DNA of 35,921 nucleotides from Candidatus Aminicenantes bacterium UBA1061 (GCA_002316315.1 DCDG01000049.1:1-35921); one strand, 5' to 3'. Shown: positions 1-9,026, counted from the stretch's first letter. Notes: generated from the sequence alone by a model not told the origin. A program made the numbers and translations.

Positions 1-1292
1 AGCCGGCGGGAGACAGCCATGGTCAGGATGGGTAGCATTTCGCTGGCGTGAGGTGCCAGCAGGTGAGCTCCAAGGATTTCATCGTCAGCCTGGCTGGCGA
101 TAATTCGAACCAGCCCGTCCGGGCTATCCAGCGTTAAAGCCCGCCCATTAGCCTGCATAGGAAATTCTCCTGTTTTAATAGCCAGTCCCTGGGCTTCAGC
201 CTCAGTCTGAGACAAGCCGACAGAAGCCAGCTCGGGTTCAGTAAAGATAGCCGAAGGTAGAGCCCTATAATCAAGCTGACTGTTAAGACCGGCTGCCCTC
301 TCAGCTGCTACACGTCCATCATAATAAGCCTTATGGGCCAGGAGCTTGCCACCCGTCAAATCCCCGATAGCATAAACGCCAGGGATAGATGTCTCACCAT
401 GGTTATCAACCTCCAGGTAATTTCCTTTTTGTCGCCGTAATAAATTCTCGTCCCAGACGAGATCTTCTATATTTGGCTTCCGCCCGGCAGCAATTAAAAC
501 CTTATCTGCAGTAAACTCAAAAGGCTTGTTGTCAAGGAGAGAAAGCCCTTTAAGGGTGACCTGGCCCGCCGAGATCTCTGCTGATTCTATCTTCATTTGA
601 AGATATATCTTGAGACCCTGCCTTTTCAGAATTCTTTCTAATCGCTGAGCTGAAGCCAGATCTGTACCGGGAAGAATAGAAGGCATGATTTCGAGAATGG
701 TAACTTCTGTCCCCAGCCGCCCATATACTGAACCCAGCTCCAGCCCAATGGCTCCAGCCCCAACCACCAGGAGCCTCTTCGGGATTTCAGGCAGAGACAA
801 GGCTTCTGTGCTTGAAATGACCTCACGGCCATTGAACCTTAAAAACGGAAAGTCAGCCGGCCTGCTTCCTGTAGCTAAGATAATTGTATCAGCCTGAAAT
901 TTTATTTCGCCTTCTGATGTCCAGGCAGTCACTTCACCCGGGGAAGTCAATTTTGCTTTCCCCTTGATTACCTGCACATTATTTTTGCTCAGTAAAAATT
1001 CCAGCCCTTTAGCCAGACGGTTAACCACTCCCTGCCTGCCCTCCTGGATTTTTTGCCAGTTGGGCCGGAGTTCACCAACTGGTCCTTCCAAATTCTTATT
1101 ACTCCGGAGCTGATGAAAAATTGCCGTCTGATGAAGAAGGTATTTGGTCGGAATGCAGCCAACATTGATGCAAATCCCTCCTACCTTTTCCTTCTCAAAT
1201 AATACGACGCTCAAGCCAAGCTGAGCGGCCCTGAGGGCAGCCAGGTAACCGCCTGGTCCTCCACCAATGATGGCTAGATTCTTTTTTTCCAT
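1..1292 (-). CDS. lpdA: dihydrolipoamide dehydrogenase (E3/L-protein), C-terminus cut by window edge
   Basis: FAD- and NAD-dependent oxidoreductase that reoxidises the dihydrolipoyl group of 2-oxoacid dehydrogenase complexes or of the glycine cleavage H-protein. About 430 codons are visible on the minus strand. They show an N-terminal FAD-binding glycine motif (IIGGGPGGY, residues 8-16), the redox disulfide CINVGC (Cys41 and Cys46), a central NAD-binding motif (VVGAGAIGLELG) and the second FAD motif (VYAIGDLTGG). The C-terminal His-Glu catalytic pair lies beyond position 1. The ATG at 1290-1292 is preceded by a GGAG-type ribosome binding site. It lies downstream of the threonine aldolase gene on the same strand, separated by 136 bases, so co-transcription is possible. 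Which complex it serves cannot be told here; the glycine-forming neighbour makes the glycine cleavage system a reasonable guess only. The family call is very secure. Confidence 0.93.
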   Translation of the reverse strand, partial: MEKKNLAIIGGGPGGYLAALRAAQLGLSVVLFEKEKVGGICINVGCIPTKYLLHQTAIFHQLRSNKNLEGPVGELRPNWQKIQEGRQGVVNRLAKGLEFLLSKNNVQVIKGKAKLTSPGEVTAWTSEGEIKFQADTIILATGSRPADFPFLRFNGREVISSTEALSLPEIPKRLLVVGAGAIGLELGSVYGRLGTEVTILEIMPSILPGTDLASAQRLERILKRQGLKIYLQMKIESAEISAGQVTLKGLSLLDNKPFEFTADKVLIAAGRKPNIEDLVWDENLLRRQKGNYLEVDNHGETSIPGVYAIGDLTGGKLLAHKAYYDGRVAAERAAGLNSQLDYRALPSAIFTEPELASVGLSQTEAEAQGLAIKTGEFPMQANGRALTLDSPDGLVRIIASQADDEILGAHLLAPHASEMLPILTMAVSRR

Positions 1293-1428
1293 TTTTTTCT
1301 CCTTCTATTCTGAAATAAAGTTGGAAATTTCTCCTTTTTTATCCTCAATCCGGATAGCCATTCCTGTTAAGTCCCTGCCAGCCGCCAGCGCTGCTAATGG
1401 CCGGTCAGGCTGTCAGCCTTTATTTGCC

Positions 1429-2463
1429 TTAACTGGCCAGAATTTCCTGAAAGGCTTTTATCGCTCTGTTGACATCTTCATCATCAACATCCTTGTGTGC
1501 TACCAGGCGAACGCCGCCAAAAACTCCCAGAGCAAGTATTCCCTTTTCTTTCAGCCTGGCCAGGAGTTCAGGTATCGTTATTTTCGGATGATTAAAATAA
1601 AAGATAATGATATTTGTTTCCACCTCAGCTGGGTCAAGCGTTATTCCCGGTAAATCATAGATAGCTTCAGCCAGTCTTCTGGCCCGGGCATGATCTTCTT
1701 TTAGCCGGTCTACCATTTTGGCTAGAGAAATCAACCCGCAGGCAGCCAGGACCCCAGCCTGCCTCATTCCGCCCCCCAGAGCTTTCCTTAAACGGCGGGC
1801 ATAATCAATCGTAGCCCGATCCGAGACAAGCATAGAACCTACCGGAGAGGAAAGGCCTTTACTGAGGCAGAACATCACCGAGTCGCAGTATTTAGCATAT
1901 TCTTTAACCGGTACGCCAGAAGCCTGGCTGGCATTAAAAATCCGTGCTCCGTCGAGATGGACCTTCAACCCGTATTCATCTGCTATCCTTCTTATCTCTT
2001 TAAAAGTTTCGATGGGGATAACTGCTCCTCCCCAGTTATTGTGAGTATTTTCCAGACAGATGAGAGAGGTCCGGGGCGTCTGAACAGAAGCCGGCCGGAT
2101 ATTGGAGCGAACCATTTCCGGGTCAAGCACCCCTCTTTTTGAGGGCAAGGGCCGGGGAGTTACGCGGGAGATAAAGGTCATGTGGGTCGATTCCATATTA
2201 TAAATATGGCATTTTTCTTCGACGATGACCTCCTGGAGCTCCTGCGTCCACATTTTGACGCCAATTGAGTTACCCATCGTTCCTGAAGGCACAAACAAGC
2301 CGGCTTCTTTCCCCATAATAGAGGCCGCCTGAATTTCCAGTTTCTGAACGGTGGGGTCGTCTCCCAGGACATCATCCCCAACTTCAGCTTCAGCCATGGC
2401 CCGCCGCATTTCGTCTGTTGGCCTGGTAACAGTATCACTTCTAAAATCCGACAAGGTTTTCAT
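1429..2463 (-). CDS. ltaE: low-specificity L-threonine aldolase
   Basis: PLP-dependent fold-type I enzyme cleaving L-threonine or allo-threonine to glycine and acetaldehyde, in the cytoplasm. The 344-residue length is normal for the family. The N-terminal FRSDTVTRPT motif, His86 (the ring-stacking position), the DGAR motif with Asp171 (pyridine nitrogen contact) and Arg174, and the Schiff-base lysine Lys202 in CLSKGLSSP are all visible. The segment after His86 (ESTHMTF, residues 91-97) differs from the commoner EAGG-type sequence, so the exact subgroup and substrate preference are uncertain. A GGAGAAAGGAGAG ribosome binding site precedes the ATG. The gene is first in a minus-strand pair with lpdA and is divergent from the PASTA gene at 2704. 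Beta-eliminating lyases are the main alternative within this fold. Confidence 0.88.
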   Translation of the reverse strand: MKTLSDFRSDTVTRPTDEMRRAMAEAEVGDDVLGDDPTVQKLEIQAASIMGKEAGLFVPSGTMGNSIGVKMWTQELQEVIVEEKCHIYNMESTHMTFISRVTPRPLPSKRGVLDPEMVRSNIRPASVQTPRTSLICLENTHNNWGGAVIPIETFKEIRRIADEYGLKVHLDGARIFNASQASGVPVKEYAKYCDSVMFCLSKGLSSPVGSMLVSDRATIDYARRLRKALGGGMRQAGVLAACGLISLAKMVDRLKEDHARARRLAEAIYDLPGITLDPAEVETNIIIFYFNHPKITIPELLARLKEKGILALGVFGGVRLVAHKDVDDEDVNRAIKAFQEILAS

Positions 2464-2621
2464 TTCACTCTCCTTTCTCCATCCCAGATTATTTATCAGG
2501 GTAAATTATATTAATTATTCAGATCAATTATAGACTATTAAGTCCGGAAGTTTTTTTATTATAAACTGATTTTATAAAGCTCTCAACCACTCAGTTCAGG
2601 CTGGAAGCAACTTAAATCATG

Positions 2622-2650
2622 TTTACTTGGTTATCAATCTATGATATAGA
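2622..2650 (+). promoter_or_regulatory. possible promoter of the PASTA-rpe operon
   Basis: TTTACT at 2622-2627 and TATAGA at 2645-2650 are separated by 17 bases inside the 240-base divergent intergenic region. Each hexamer matches the sigma-70 consensus at four of six positions. The predicted start would leave a leader of roughly 45 bases before the ATG at 2704. The rest of 2464-2703 is AT-rich and shows no gene. Confidence 0.4.
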
Positions 2651-2703
2651 TAAATCTGAAAAATTTCATATTTCCAGACAGAATTTTTGAGACAGAACAG
2701 CCC

Positions 2704-3429
2704 ATGGGCAAAAAACATTCTTGGTGGTATCTCGACCTGATCAACTTTTTGCTTATTATTCTGATTTTCTTTTTTGGAGGGGCGGTTATCTCTTCTCAGA
2801 TTATCCTCAACGATGAACTCGTCTATGTGCCCAATATCACCGGCAAAAGAGTGGATGAGGCCCGGGCTGAGCTGCAGAAAAGAGATCTTGGACTGACGAT
2901 TGCGGGCCATGAGTTTTCTAATGAGGTTGGCAAAGGCAGAATTATCAGTCAGGATCCAGCTGCCGGCTCCCGTTTGAAAGTCAACCGATCTATTTCCGTC
3001 CTGGTAAGCAGTGGGCAGGAATCAGTTGTCGTCCCCGAACTTAGAGGAAAAAGCCTTGAACAGGCGGTCAGCACGCTGAGACAGTTGGGCCTCAATCGCG
3101 GTTTTCTGACCCAGATTCATACACCGCAATATCCTGCCGGGCGAATAATCGCTCAATATCCGCCAGCCAGCACGGTGGTGGAAAGAAATTCAACTGTTGG
3201 ATTTCTGGTCAGCCAGGGAGAAAAAGAGACAACTTATCTTATGCCGGATTTAATTGGCCGGAAAGCTGAGCGGATTGTCCCGAAGTTGCAATCATCTGGC
3301 TTTAAAGTCGAAGACATTCAACATGTTTATTACCCCGGACTGGAAAAAGGGATCATCGTCAGACAAACTCCTCCCGGGGGCTACCCGATTCAAAAAAGAA
3401 ATCCCATAAATCTGGAGGTCAGCCGCTAA
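2704..3429 (+). CDS. membrane-anchored protein with three PASTA domains
   Basis: 241 residues: a short basic N-terminus, one hydrophobic segment (about residues 12-32), then three consecutive PASTA domains (about 36-104, 105-173 and 175-241). The PASTA repeats show the usual V/MPdLiGr...A...L...gf pattern and end in beta strands. PASTA domains normally bind peptidoglycan fragments or act as spacers at the end of PknB-type kinases or class A/B penicillin-binding proteins; neither a kinase nor a transpeptidase domain is present here. The protein would therefore be an N-terminally anchored periplasmic PASTA protein. Its stop codon directly abuts the rpe start (TAAATG), indicating tight coupling. 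The ribosome binding site is weak. Function is unknown; a cell-wall sensing or binding role is inference. Confidence 0.85.
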   Translation: MGKKHSWWYLDLINFLLIILIFFFGGAVISSQIILNDELVYVPNITGKRVDEARAELQKRDLGLTIAGHEFSNEVGKGRIISQDPAAGSRLKVNRSISVLVSSGQESVVVPELRGKSLEQAVSTLRQLGLNRGFLTQIHTPQYPAGRIIAQYPPASTVVERNSTVGFLVSQGEKETTYLMPDLIGRKAERIVPKLQSSGFKVEDIQHVYYPGLEKGIIVRQTPPGGYPIQKRNPINLEVSR

Positions 3430-4113
3430 ATGTATCTAATAGCTCCCTCAATTTTATCAGCTGATTTTTCCCGTTTAGCTGAGGCTGTGGCTTTAGCCGA
3501 ACAGGGACAGGCCGACATGATCCATGTTGATGTTATGGATGGTCACTTTGTCCCCAGTATTACTTTTGGGGAAAAACTGGTTTCTGATCTTCATGAGAAA
3601 ACCAGCCTACCCCTAAACGTCCATCTTATGGTAGATAATCCAGAAAAACTGATACCAGGTTTTCTGGAAGCAGGTGCTGACTGGCTATCCTTTCACCTGG
3701 AGGTAACCGCCCATGCTCATCGTTTGGTGCAGGTGATCAAGGAAGCTGGCCGTAAAGCCGGGCTGGCCATCAACCCGGCTACGCCTGTAGATTTATTGAG
3801 TGACATCCTGGAAGAACTGGATTATGTCATTGTGATGACTGTCAATCCAGGCTGGGGCGGGCAGAAATTTATCCCTGCTACCAGAAATAAGATCAAAACG
3901 TTAAGCCGCCTCATTGCCGAACGTCATCTGCCCATCTTGATTGCTGTTGACGGAGGCGTAAAATTAGATAATCTTTCAACTCTTTTTGAGCTCGGAATGA
4001 ATATTGCTATCTGTGGTTCTTCTGTTTATGACACCCAGGATCCAGTTGCCACCATCAGAAAGATGAAAATGGTGGCCAGCGAGTTCAACCAGAGAATCCC
4101 AACCAAAACATGA
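3430..4113 (+). CDS. rpe: ribulose-phosphate 3-epimerase
   Basis: Cytoplasmic TIM-barrel enzyme interconverting D-ribulose 5-phosphate and D-xylulose 5-phosphate in the pentose phosphate pathway. At 227 residues it has standard length. The N-terminal IAPSILSADF motif, HVDVMDGHFVP with metal ligands His32 and Asp34, His65 in VHLMV, the phosphate-binding MTVNPGWGGQKF segment and Asp174 in AVDGG are all present. It starts immediately after the stop of the PASTA gene and is followed after seven bases by the BamD-like lipoprotein gene, so it sits mid-operon. Nothing suggests damage or an altered active site. The related allulose-6-phosphate epimerases are the only realistic alternative. Confidence 0.96.
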   Translation: MYLIAPSILSADFSRLAEAVALAEQGQADMIHVDVMDGHFVPSITFGEKLVSDLHEKTSLPLNVHLMVDNPEKLIPGFLEAGADWLSFHLEVTAHAHRLVQVIKEAGRKAGLAINPATPVDLLSDILEELDYVIVMTVNPGWGGQKFIPATRNKIKTLSRLIAERHLPILIAVDGGVKLDNLSTLFELGMNIAICGSSVYDTQDPVATIRKMKMVASEFNQRIPTKT

Positions 4114-4120
4114 GGTCCAG

Positions 4121-4933
4121 ATGAAGACAACCAGAACCTCAGCCACCAAACTGATAGTTTTTATAGCCATAATCATTATGCTGTTTTCTGTCTCTTGCCA
4201 TAAAAGCAAGAATCCGATTGAGAGTTTACCACCGGAAACGATTTCCTCCGATGAAAATCTTTTCAATTTAGGCCAGCAGCATATAAAAAAAGATATGGAA
4301 AAGGGAATTCTGTATTTGAGGCAGGTTATTGATTCTTTTCCCCGAAGCTTTTATGCCCAGCGGGCTAAACTCTTGATTGCCGATGCTTACTTTAACAAGG
4401 GAGACGAGGCCAATCTTATTTTAGCTTCAGCCGAATACCGGGAGTTTATGGCTCTTTACCCGACCAGCCCGTCAGTACCTTACTGCCAGTATCAAATTGC
4501 TATGACCTATTACAAAAACGTCATGAAACCAGGACGAGACCAGACTAAAACTATTCAGGCTTTGCAGGAATTCAGAAAAGTTGTCGCCAATTATCCGAAC
4601 AGCGAGTATGCTAAGTTAGCTGAAGAAAAGATTAAAGACTGTGAACAGCGGCTGGCCAGTCACGAATTTTTAATAGCAGAATTCTATTATAAAAGCAAAG
4701 CTTACCGGGCAGCCCTCAGCCGGCTATTTGAAATTATCAATAAATACCCGGAGTTTAAAAGAATGGATGCCGTTTATTACTATATCGCCGATGGTTATTT
4801 TCTATCCAGAAATTACGACCAGGCCGAACCCTATTTTATCAAGCTTATTACCGATTATCCGAATAGCAAACTTGTCAAAAAGGCCCAAGATAAATTAAAA
4901 ACTATTGAAGCGAGGAAAAAAACTGCGAAATAA
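4121..4933 (+). CDS. bamD: BamD/YfiO-like outer-membrane assembly lipoprotein with TPR repeats
   Basis: 270 residues. A basic N-terminus and hydrophobic stretch end in a lipobox-like FSVSC, making Cys26 the likely lipidated residue. The rest is alpha-helical with TPR-type repeats: residues on the pattern YP.S....A.....A..Y recur near 62-70, 107-115, 156-163, 204-211 and 236-243. This is the architecture of BamD, the essential lipoprotein of the BAM complex that inserts beta-barrel proteins into the outer membrane. The next gene encodes a probable outer-membrane barrel, which agrees with this. The start follows a TGAGGT sequence that overlaps the rpe stop. A generic TPR lipoprotein such as a YbgF/CpoB-like protein is the alternative, and the symbol is tentative. 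Confidence 0.75.
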   Translation: MKTTRTSATKLIVFIAIIIMLFSVSCHKSKNPIESLPPETISSDENLFNLGQQHIKKDMEKGILYLRQVIDSFPRSFYAQRAKLLIADAYFNKGDEANLILASAEYREFMALYPTSPSVPYCQYQIAMTYYKNVMKPGRDQTKTIQALQEFRKVVANYPNSEYAKLAEEKIKDCEQRLASHEFLIAEFYYKSKAYRAALSRLFEIINKYPEFKRMDAVYYYIADGYFLSRNYDQAEPYFIKLITDYPNSKLVKKAQDKLKTIEARKKTAK

Positions 4934-4949
4934 TTGGCAGGAGGGTTAA

Positions 4950-5747
4950 ATGCCACTAAAAGAAATCAGGGGGCAAAGGTTTCTCTGGCTAGCGATCGTC
5001 TTGATGGTTTTTATGGCTCCTGGTTTAAAGACCCAGGCTAATCTTCATGGCGAATCAAACCTTAATCAGGCTTCCACCTGGGAATTCGGTCTAAGGTTTG
5101 ATCTTTTTAACCGGGGAACTAAATGGGATCAGACCACCTCGACTTTAAAGGCTTTGAATCTGATGGCTGAAGCCCGCGGGAAAAATTTAGGTGGAACAGT
5201 TGATCTTAATTTATTTGCCGGCCTGGGAAGCACTGATTTGAACGGTGTCGTTTTTAGTCAACTACCCATAACCCTTGATTATCAGGCAGGCAGGATAACC
5301 GGACTGGTGGTCGGTCTGGGAGCCGACTGGCCACTTATTTATGCTTCAGATTTCAGACTGGGACTAACTGCTGATTTTATGACTTGGATCGGCTTTAACA
5401 AAAAGTTTGCCATCGAAGGCTTCGTCTTCCCTGGAGAGGCTAAAGCAGAGCCTGATTGGGCTCAGGCCTCAGGTGGCATCTTTGCCGCCTATGAGGGTTA
5501 TGAGAATGTGGAGCCATTTTTTGATATTACCGTTTCTGCCCTCTGGGGGACATTCAATATGACTGAAAACATTCAGGATCTATCTGGGGAAGAAGAAAAA
5601 AAAATCAAAGGATCCGGCCTCCTGAGCATCTCATTAGGGTGCCATCTGAAGCTCACCGAGAAACTTTACCTGACGCCCGTCGCCAGATTTTATCCTGCCA
5701 GCAAGTTTGGCCTGGCTGGTAGCCTTGGCCTTTATTATGCTTTTTAA
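4950..5747 (+). CDS. probable small outer-membrane beta-barrel protein
   Basis: 265 residues. An N-terminal signal peptide (hydrophobic core about residues 13-26, likely cleavage near TQA-N) is followed by alternating short hydrophobic and amphipathic strands rich in Gly, Phe, Tyr and Leu. The chain ends GLYYAF, and a terminal Phe is the classic signal recognised by the BAM machinery. No family is recognised with certainty; it looks like an 8- to 10-strand OMP-type barrel. AGGAGGG six bases before the ATG gives a strong ribosome binding site. It lies between the BamD-like gene and the subtilase with small gaps, so probably in the same operon. The barrel prediction rests on sequence pattern only. 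Confidence 0.7.
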   Translation: MPLKEIRGQRFLWLAIVLMVFMAPGLKTQANLHGESNLNQASTWEFGLRFDLFNRGTKWDQTTSTLKALNLMAEARGKNLGGTVDLNLFAGLGSTDLNGVVFSQLPITLDYQAGRITGLVVGLGADWPLIYASDFRLGLTADFMTWIGFNKKFAIEGFVFPGEAKAEPDWAQASGGIFAAYEGYENVEPFFDITVSALWGTFNMTENIQDLSGEEEKKIKGSGLLSISLGCHLKLTEKLYLTPVARFYPASKFGLAGSLGLYYAF

Positions 5748-5777
5748 TTAAGATTTAATTAAGAAAGGGGAACCAAA

Positions 5778-7226
5778 ATGATAGAGCCTGAGAAAAGAAA
5801 AAATAAAAATCGGCTGGCAGCAGTCTTAGCTCTGCTGGTCTTTCTGGTTTTAGTGCTATGGCCAGCCAGGGTAGAGTTATCGGCTCAAAAAAAGAAAATA
5901 GATAAAAGAACAGTCACCATTTATGATAAAAACCAAAAGAAGTTTACGCCCGCCAGGAATAGGAGTAAGCTTGAGCCAAGAGATGTAGCTCGCCTGATTA
6001 AAGTCATTGATTATATCCCCACTAGAGGCTCCGGTGAAAAATACTCACGAGATAAAGTTCTGGTTAAACTCAAGCCTGAGCTGACCACTCAGTCTGTTGA
6101 TCATGTCTTTAAAGCCTATCAAGCTAAATCTTATCACCTTATTCCAAAAATTAATATCTATGTTGTCCGGTTGGAAGAAGGAGTATCAGTTGAAGATACG
6201 CTCTCTGCCCTGCAAAATAACCCAGACATAGTCTATGCCGGGCCAGATTATAAACTTCATCTTTGTACTACCCCCAATGATCAGCTATTTCACTATCAAT
6301 ATGCCCTGTCGAATCCAGGCGGCGTTCTCCTCATCCCTGGCAGCCCAACTGGTAAGCCTCAGGCCGATATAAAGGCCACCGGTGCCTGGGATTACGGGAA
6401 GGGTGACCCGAATGTGTTAATTGCCGTTATTGATAGTGGTATTGATTACACTCATCCCGATCTGGCGGCTAAGGTAATTGATCATGGTAAAGATTTCGTC
6501 AATGACGATGATGACGCTTATGATGACGGCTGGCATGGGACTCATGTGGCCGGCATTATCGCCGCCCAAGCCAACAATTCTGAGGGCATTGCCGGTGTTG
6601 CCTGGAATTGCCGCCTTCTCCCGGTCAAAGTAATTTCTGCCTCAGGCGAAGGAGATTATTCTGACCTGATAGACGCCCTGGTCTGGGCAGCTGATTACAC
6701 CAAGGATGGTGCCAGGGTTGGTGTTATAAATATGAGTATTGGCGGCACTGAGCCAGATCAATTTTTGGAAGAGGCCTTGAGGTATGCCTACAACAAGGGA
6801 ATTGTTCTGGTAGCAGCAAGCGGAAATGACGGCACTCAGGAAGTCTATTATCCGGCTGCCTATGATAACTACTGCCTGGCTGTCGGAGCCACCGATTATA
6901 ATGACCGGATAGCCGATTTTTCTAACTATGGACCAGAGGTAGATGTGGCTGCACCAGGAGTCGAGATTATCAGCACCATTCCCGTGGCAGTGACCGAACC
7001 AGGCTATTTACCTTATCTTTTTGCTAGTGGGACATCCATGGCCGCCCCCCATGTTGCCGGCCTGGCTGCACTGATCAAATCGGCTAAACCCTGGTTGGGA
7101 GCCAGTGATATAATGAAGCTCATAAAATATTCTCCTGACGACGTTGAAGCTACCGGCCGTGATGATTATACAGGTTATGGAAGAATTAATGCCAAGCGGG
7201 CCATGGCTCCTTACGTTTTGAAATAA
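5778..7226 (+). CDS. subtilisin-family (S8) serine protease with propeptide
   Basis: 482 residues. A hydrophobic segment at about 13-30 serves as a signal peptide or anchor, followed by a basic linker and a propeptide-like domain (about 90-162). The propeptide resembles the fervidolysin type, with the pattern VLVKLKP...NPDIVYAGPDY. The S8 catalytic domain follows: Asp219 in IDSGID, His253 in HGTHVAG, oxyanion Asn350 in ASGND and Ser420 in GTSMAAPH. All catalytic residues are intact. The enzyme ends about 40 residues after the Ser region, with no extra C-terminal domain. AAAGGGG precedes the ATG. It is exported or membrane-anchored; the substrate is unknown. Its location after two envelope genes suggests a role in envelope maintenance or nutrient proteolysis, which is inference. 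Confidence 0.92.
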   Translation: MIEPEKRKNKNRLAAVLALLVFLVLVLWPARVELSAQKKKIDKRTVTIYDKNQKKFTPARNRSKLEPRDVARLIKVIDYIPTRGSGEKYSRDKVLVKLKPELTTQSVDHVFKAYQAKSYHLIPKINIYVVRLEEGVSVEDTLSALQNNPDIVYAGPDYKLHLCTTPNDQLFHYQYALSNPGGVLLIPGSPTGKPQADIKATGAWDYGKGDPNVLIAVIDSGIDYTHPDLAAKVIDHGKDFVNDDDDAYDDGWHGTHVAGIIAAQANNSEGIAGVAWNCRLLPVKVISASGEGDYSDLIDALVWAADYTKDGARVGVINMSIGGTEPDQFLEEALRYAYNKGIVLVAASGNDGTQEVYYPAAYDNYCLAVGATDYNDRIADFSNYGPEVDVAAPGVEIISTIPVAVTEPGYLPYLFASGTSMAAPHVAGLAALIKSAKPWLGASDIMKLIKYSPDDVEATGRDDYTGYGRINAKRAMAPYVLK

Positions 7227-7228
7227 AA

Positions 7229-8911
7229 ATGCTTCGTTATTTGCGAATAAAGAATCTAGCCACGATTGAAGAAGTGGAGCTTGAGCTCTCAGCCGGGTTT
7301 ACTATTCTCACTGGAGAAACAGGTGCCGGTAAATCAATCATAATTGATGCTATCAAACTCTTATTGGGCGAAAAAGCCTCTTCTGACCTTATCCGCACCG
7401 GCAAAAATGAAGCTTCCATCGAGGCTGTCTTTCAACTGGAAAGCAAAGAACAGGCCCTGCCTGACATTGATCTGGACAGTGACCATCAATTATTTTTGCA
7501 GAGGACTATTTCTAATCAGGGATTAAGCAAATCCTATGTAAATGGTATTTTGATTCCATTAAAGAAGCTAAAAGAGCTGGGCGACAGGCTGATAGATATC
7601 TACGGGCAGAACGACCACATTTTTCTTCTCGATCTCTCCAATCACCTGGTATTCCTTGACAACTGGGCAGGAGCAATTGAGTTAAGAGAAAAAGTTAAAC
7701 AGTCAGCTCAAAAAATCAGAGGATTAATCCGAGAAAAATCGGAACTGGAAAACAGACAAAAGGACCGGGCTCAGCGGCTTGATTTCATTAATTTTCAAAT
7801 AACAGAAATTGAGGAGGCGGGGCTGGTACCCGGAGAAGAAGATGAGCTCCTGCAGGAAAGATCAATTCACAAAAATGCCGAAAAAATTGCCAGTCTAGTT
7901 AATACAGCTATTGATCTTGCTTATGAAAGCGAAGATTCAATAATAACTGGCTTGAAAAAGCTCGAGTCATTGACCGCTGAACTGGTTGACTACTTCCCCG
8001 AACTTAAGGCTTCCAGTGGCCAGCTTGATGATTTCAGCATATTTTTAAAGGAATTGGTTAATAATCTGATTGAACTCCGTGATAAATATGCTCCTTCGCC
8101 CGGCCGGCTGGAACAGATTGAAGACCGGCTAAACCAGTTCGACCGCCTGAAAAGAAAATACGGATCGACCATTAAAGAAGTTCTTGAACACTTAGAACAG
8201 ATTAAGGAAGAAAAGCTAAATCTCGAAAAAAGCGAAGAGAAGCAAAGTGAGCTTGACCAGGCTATCGAAAAGGCTTTCACTGAATACTGCCTGCTATCAC
8301 AAGAACTCTCTGAACTTCGCCACAGCCGGGCGAGAAATCTCGAGCAATTGCTGGTCAAAGAGCTGGGACAACTGGCTATGAACCGCGCACGGTTTAAAGT
8401 TGAGTTCAAACCTCGCCCGCCAGATCTTAAGGATTTGTCAACCATCAAAGAAACCGGCAGCGAAGAGATGGAGTTTTTACTCTCCCCTAATCCAGGCGAA
8501 GACCTGAAGCCCTTACGCCGGATTGCCTCTGGCGGCGAGCTGTCCAGGATTATGCTGGCTTTTAAGGTCATTGGCCAGGCTACCGAACGTAGCAAAACCC
8601 TGATTTTTGATGAAATAGATTCAGGCATTGGAGGTAAAACAGCCGATTTTCTGGCCAGAAAACTCAAGCAATTAGCTCAAAGCCATCAGGTGGTGTGTAT
8701 TACCCATTTGCCTCAAATCGCTTCGGCTGCCCACCATCATTACCTGATTGAAAAGAAGACCGAAAAAGACAGGACTTATACCCTGGTCAGAAAACTGAAA
8801 GATAAGGAACGGCCGGAAGAAATTGCCAGATTAATTTCTGGAAGCCGGCTGACCGAAGCCAGCCTGGAAATTGCCCGGGAATTGCTGGAGCATAATCTCC
8901 CCGGCCACTGA
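7229..8911 (+). CDS. recN: DNA repair protein RecN
   Basis: 560 residues, the normal length for RecN, an SMC-like ATPase acting in double-strand break repair together with RecA. Walker A (GETGAGKS, residues 29-36), long alpha-helical coiled-coil arms broken by the central region, the ABC signature SGGELSR (about 434-440) and Walker B with catalytic Glu (LIFDEIDSGIGG, about 456-467) are all visible. The C-terminal ITHLPQIA motif is the usual D/H-loop region. The gene begins two bases after the subtilase stop and has only a poor ribosome binding site, so it is probably translated from the operon mRNA. A weak hairpin follows the stop. Confidence 0.96.
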   Translation: MLRYLRIKNLATIEEVELELSAGFTILTGETGAGKSIIIDAIKLLLGEKASSDLIRTGKNEASIEAVFQLESKEQALPDIDLDSDHQLFLQRTISNQGLSKSYVNGILIPLKKLKELGDRLIDIYGQNDHIFLLDLSNHLVFLDNWAGAIELREKVKQSAQKIRGLIREKSELENRQKDRAQRLDFINFQITEIEEAGLVPGEEDELLQERSIHKNAEKIASLVNTAIDLAYESEDSIITGLKKLESLTAELVDYFPELKASSGQLDDFSIFLKELVNNLIELRDKYAPSPGRLEQIEDRLNQFDRLKRKYGSTIKEVLEHLEQIKEEKLNLEKSEEKQSELDQAIEKAFTEYCLLSQELSELRHSRARNLEQLLVKELGQLAMNRARFKVEFKPRPPDLKDLSTIKETGSEEMEFLLSPNPGEDLKPLRRIASGGELSRIMLAFKVIGQATERSKTLIFDEIDSGIGGKTADFLARKLKQLAQSHQVVCITHLPQIASAAHHHYLIEKKTEKDRTYTLVRKLKDKERPEEIARLISGSRLTEASLEIARELLEHNLPGH

Positions 8912-8925
8912 GGCCGATCTGTCCC

Positions 8926-8945
8926 ACCGGCTGACCGGTTTAAAA
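8926..8945 (+). terminator. weak hairpin after recN
   Basis: ACCGG (8926-8930), a CTGA loop and CCGGT (8935-8939) form a five-base-pair stem followed by TTAAAAA rather than a proper T run. It is a possible weak terminator between recN and miaB. Confidence 0.3.
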
Positions 8946-8972
8946 AGAAGCCCCAGAAACTCATTATTCAGC

Positions 8973-8978
8973 TATAAT
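8973..8978 (+). promoter_or_regulatory. possible -10 element of the miaB promoter
   Basis: A perfect TATAAT lies 49 bases before the miaB start codon in a 115-base gap. No convincing -35 hexamer is seen at the expected distance, so this is a partial promoter call. Confidence 0.35.
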
Positions 8979-9026
8979 ATGTGTTTAATAATGACAAAAG
9001 CTAAAGAAAAGGCCAGACGGTAATTA

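Noticed and set aside
1293..1428. Minus-strand open frame of about 33 codons between the threonine aldolase and lpdA genes, containing ALAAGRDLTGMAIRIED
   Set aside because: It has protein-like composition but no usable start except a late ATG giving 18 residues. No family is recognised, so it is kept only as a possible remnant.
1267..1653. 128-codon plus-strand open frame across the lpdA start and the threonine aldolase 3' end
   Set aside because: It overlaps two secure genes on the other strand, has no ribosome binding site and has low-complexity, shadow-like composition.
7990..8667. 225-codon minus-strand open frame inside recN
   Set aside because: Serine-rich antisense shadow of the coiled-coil region of recN; the plus-strand gene is secure.
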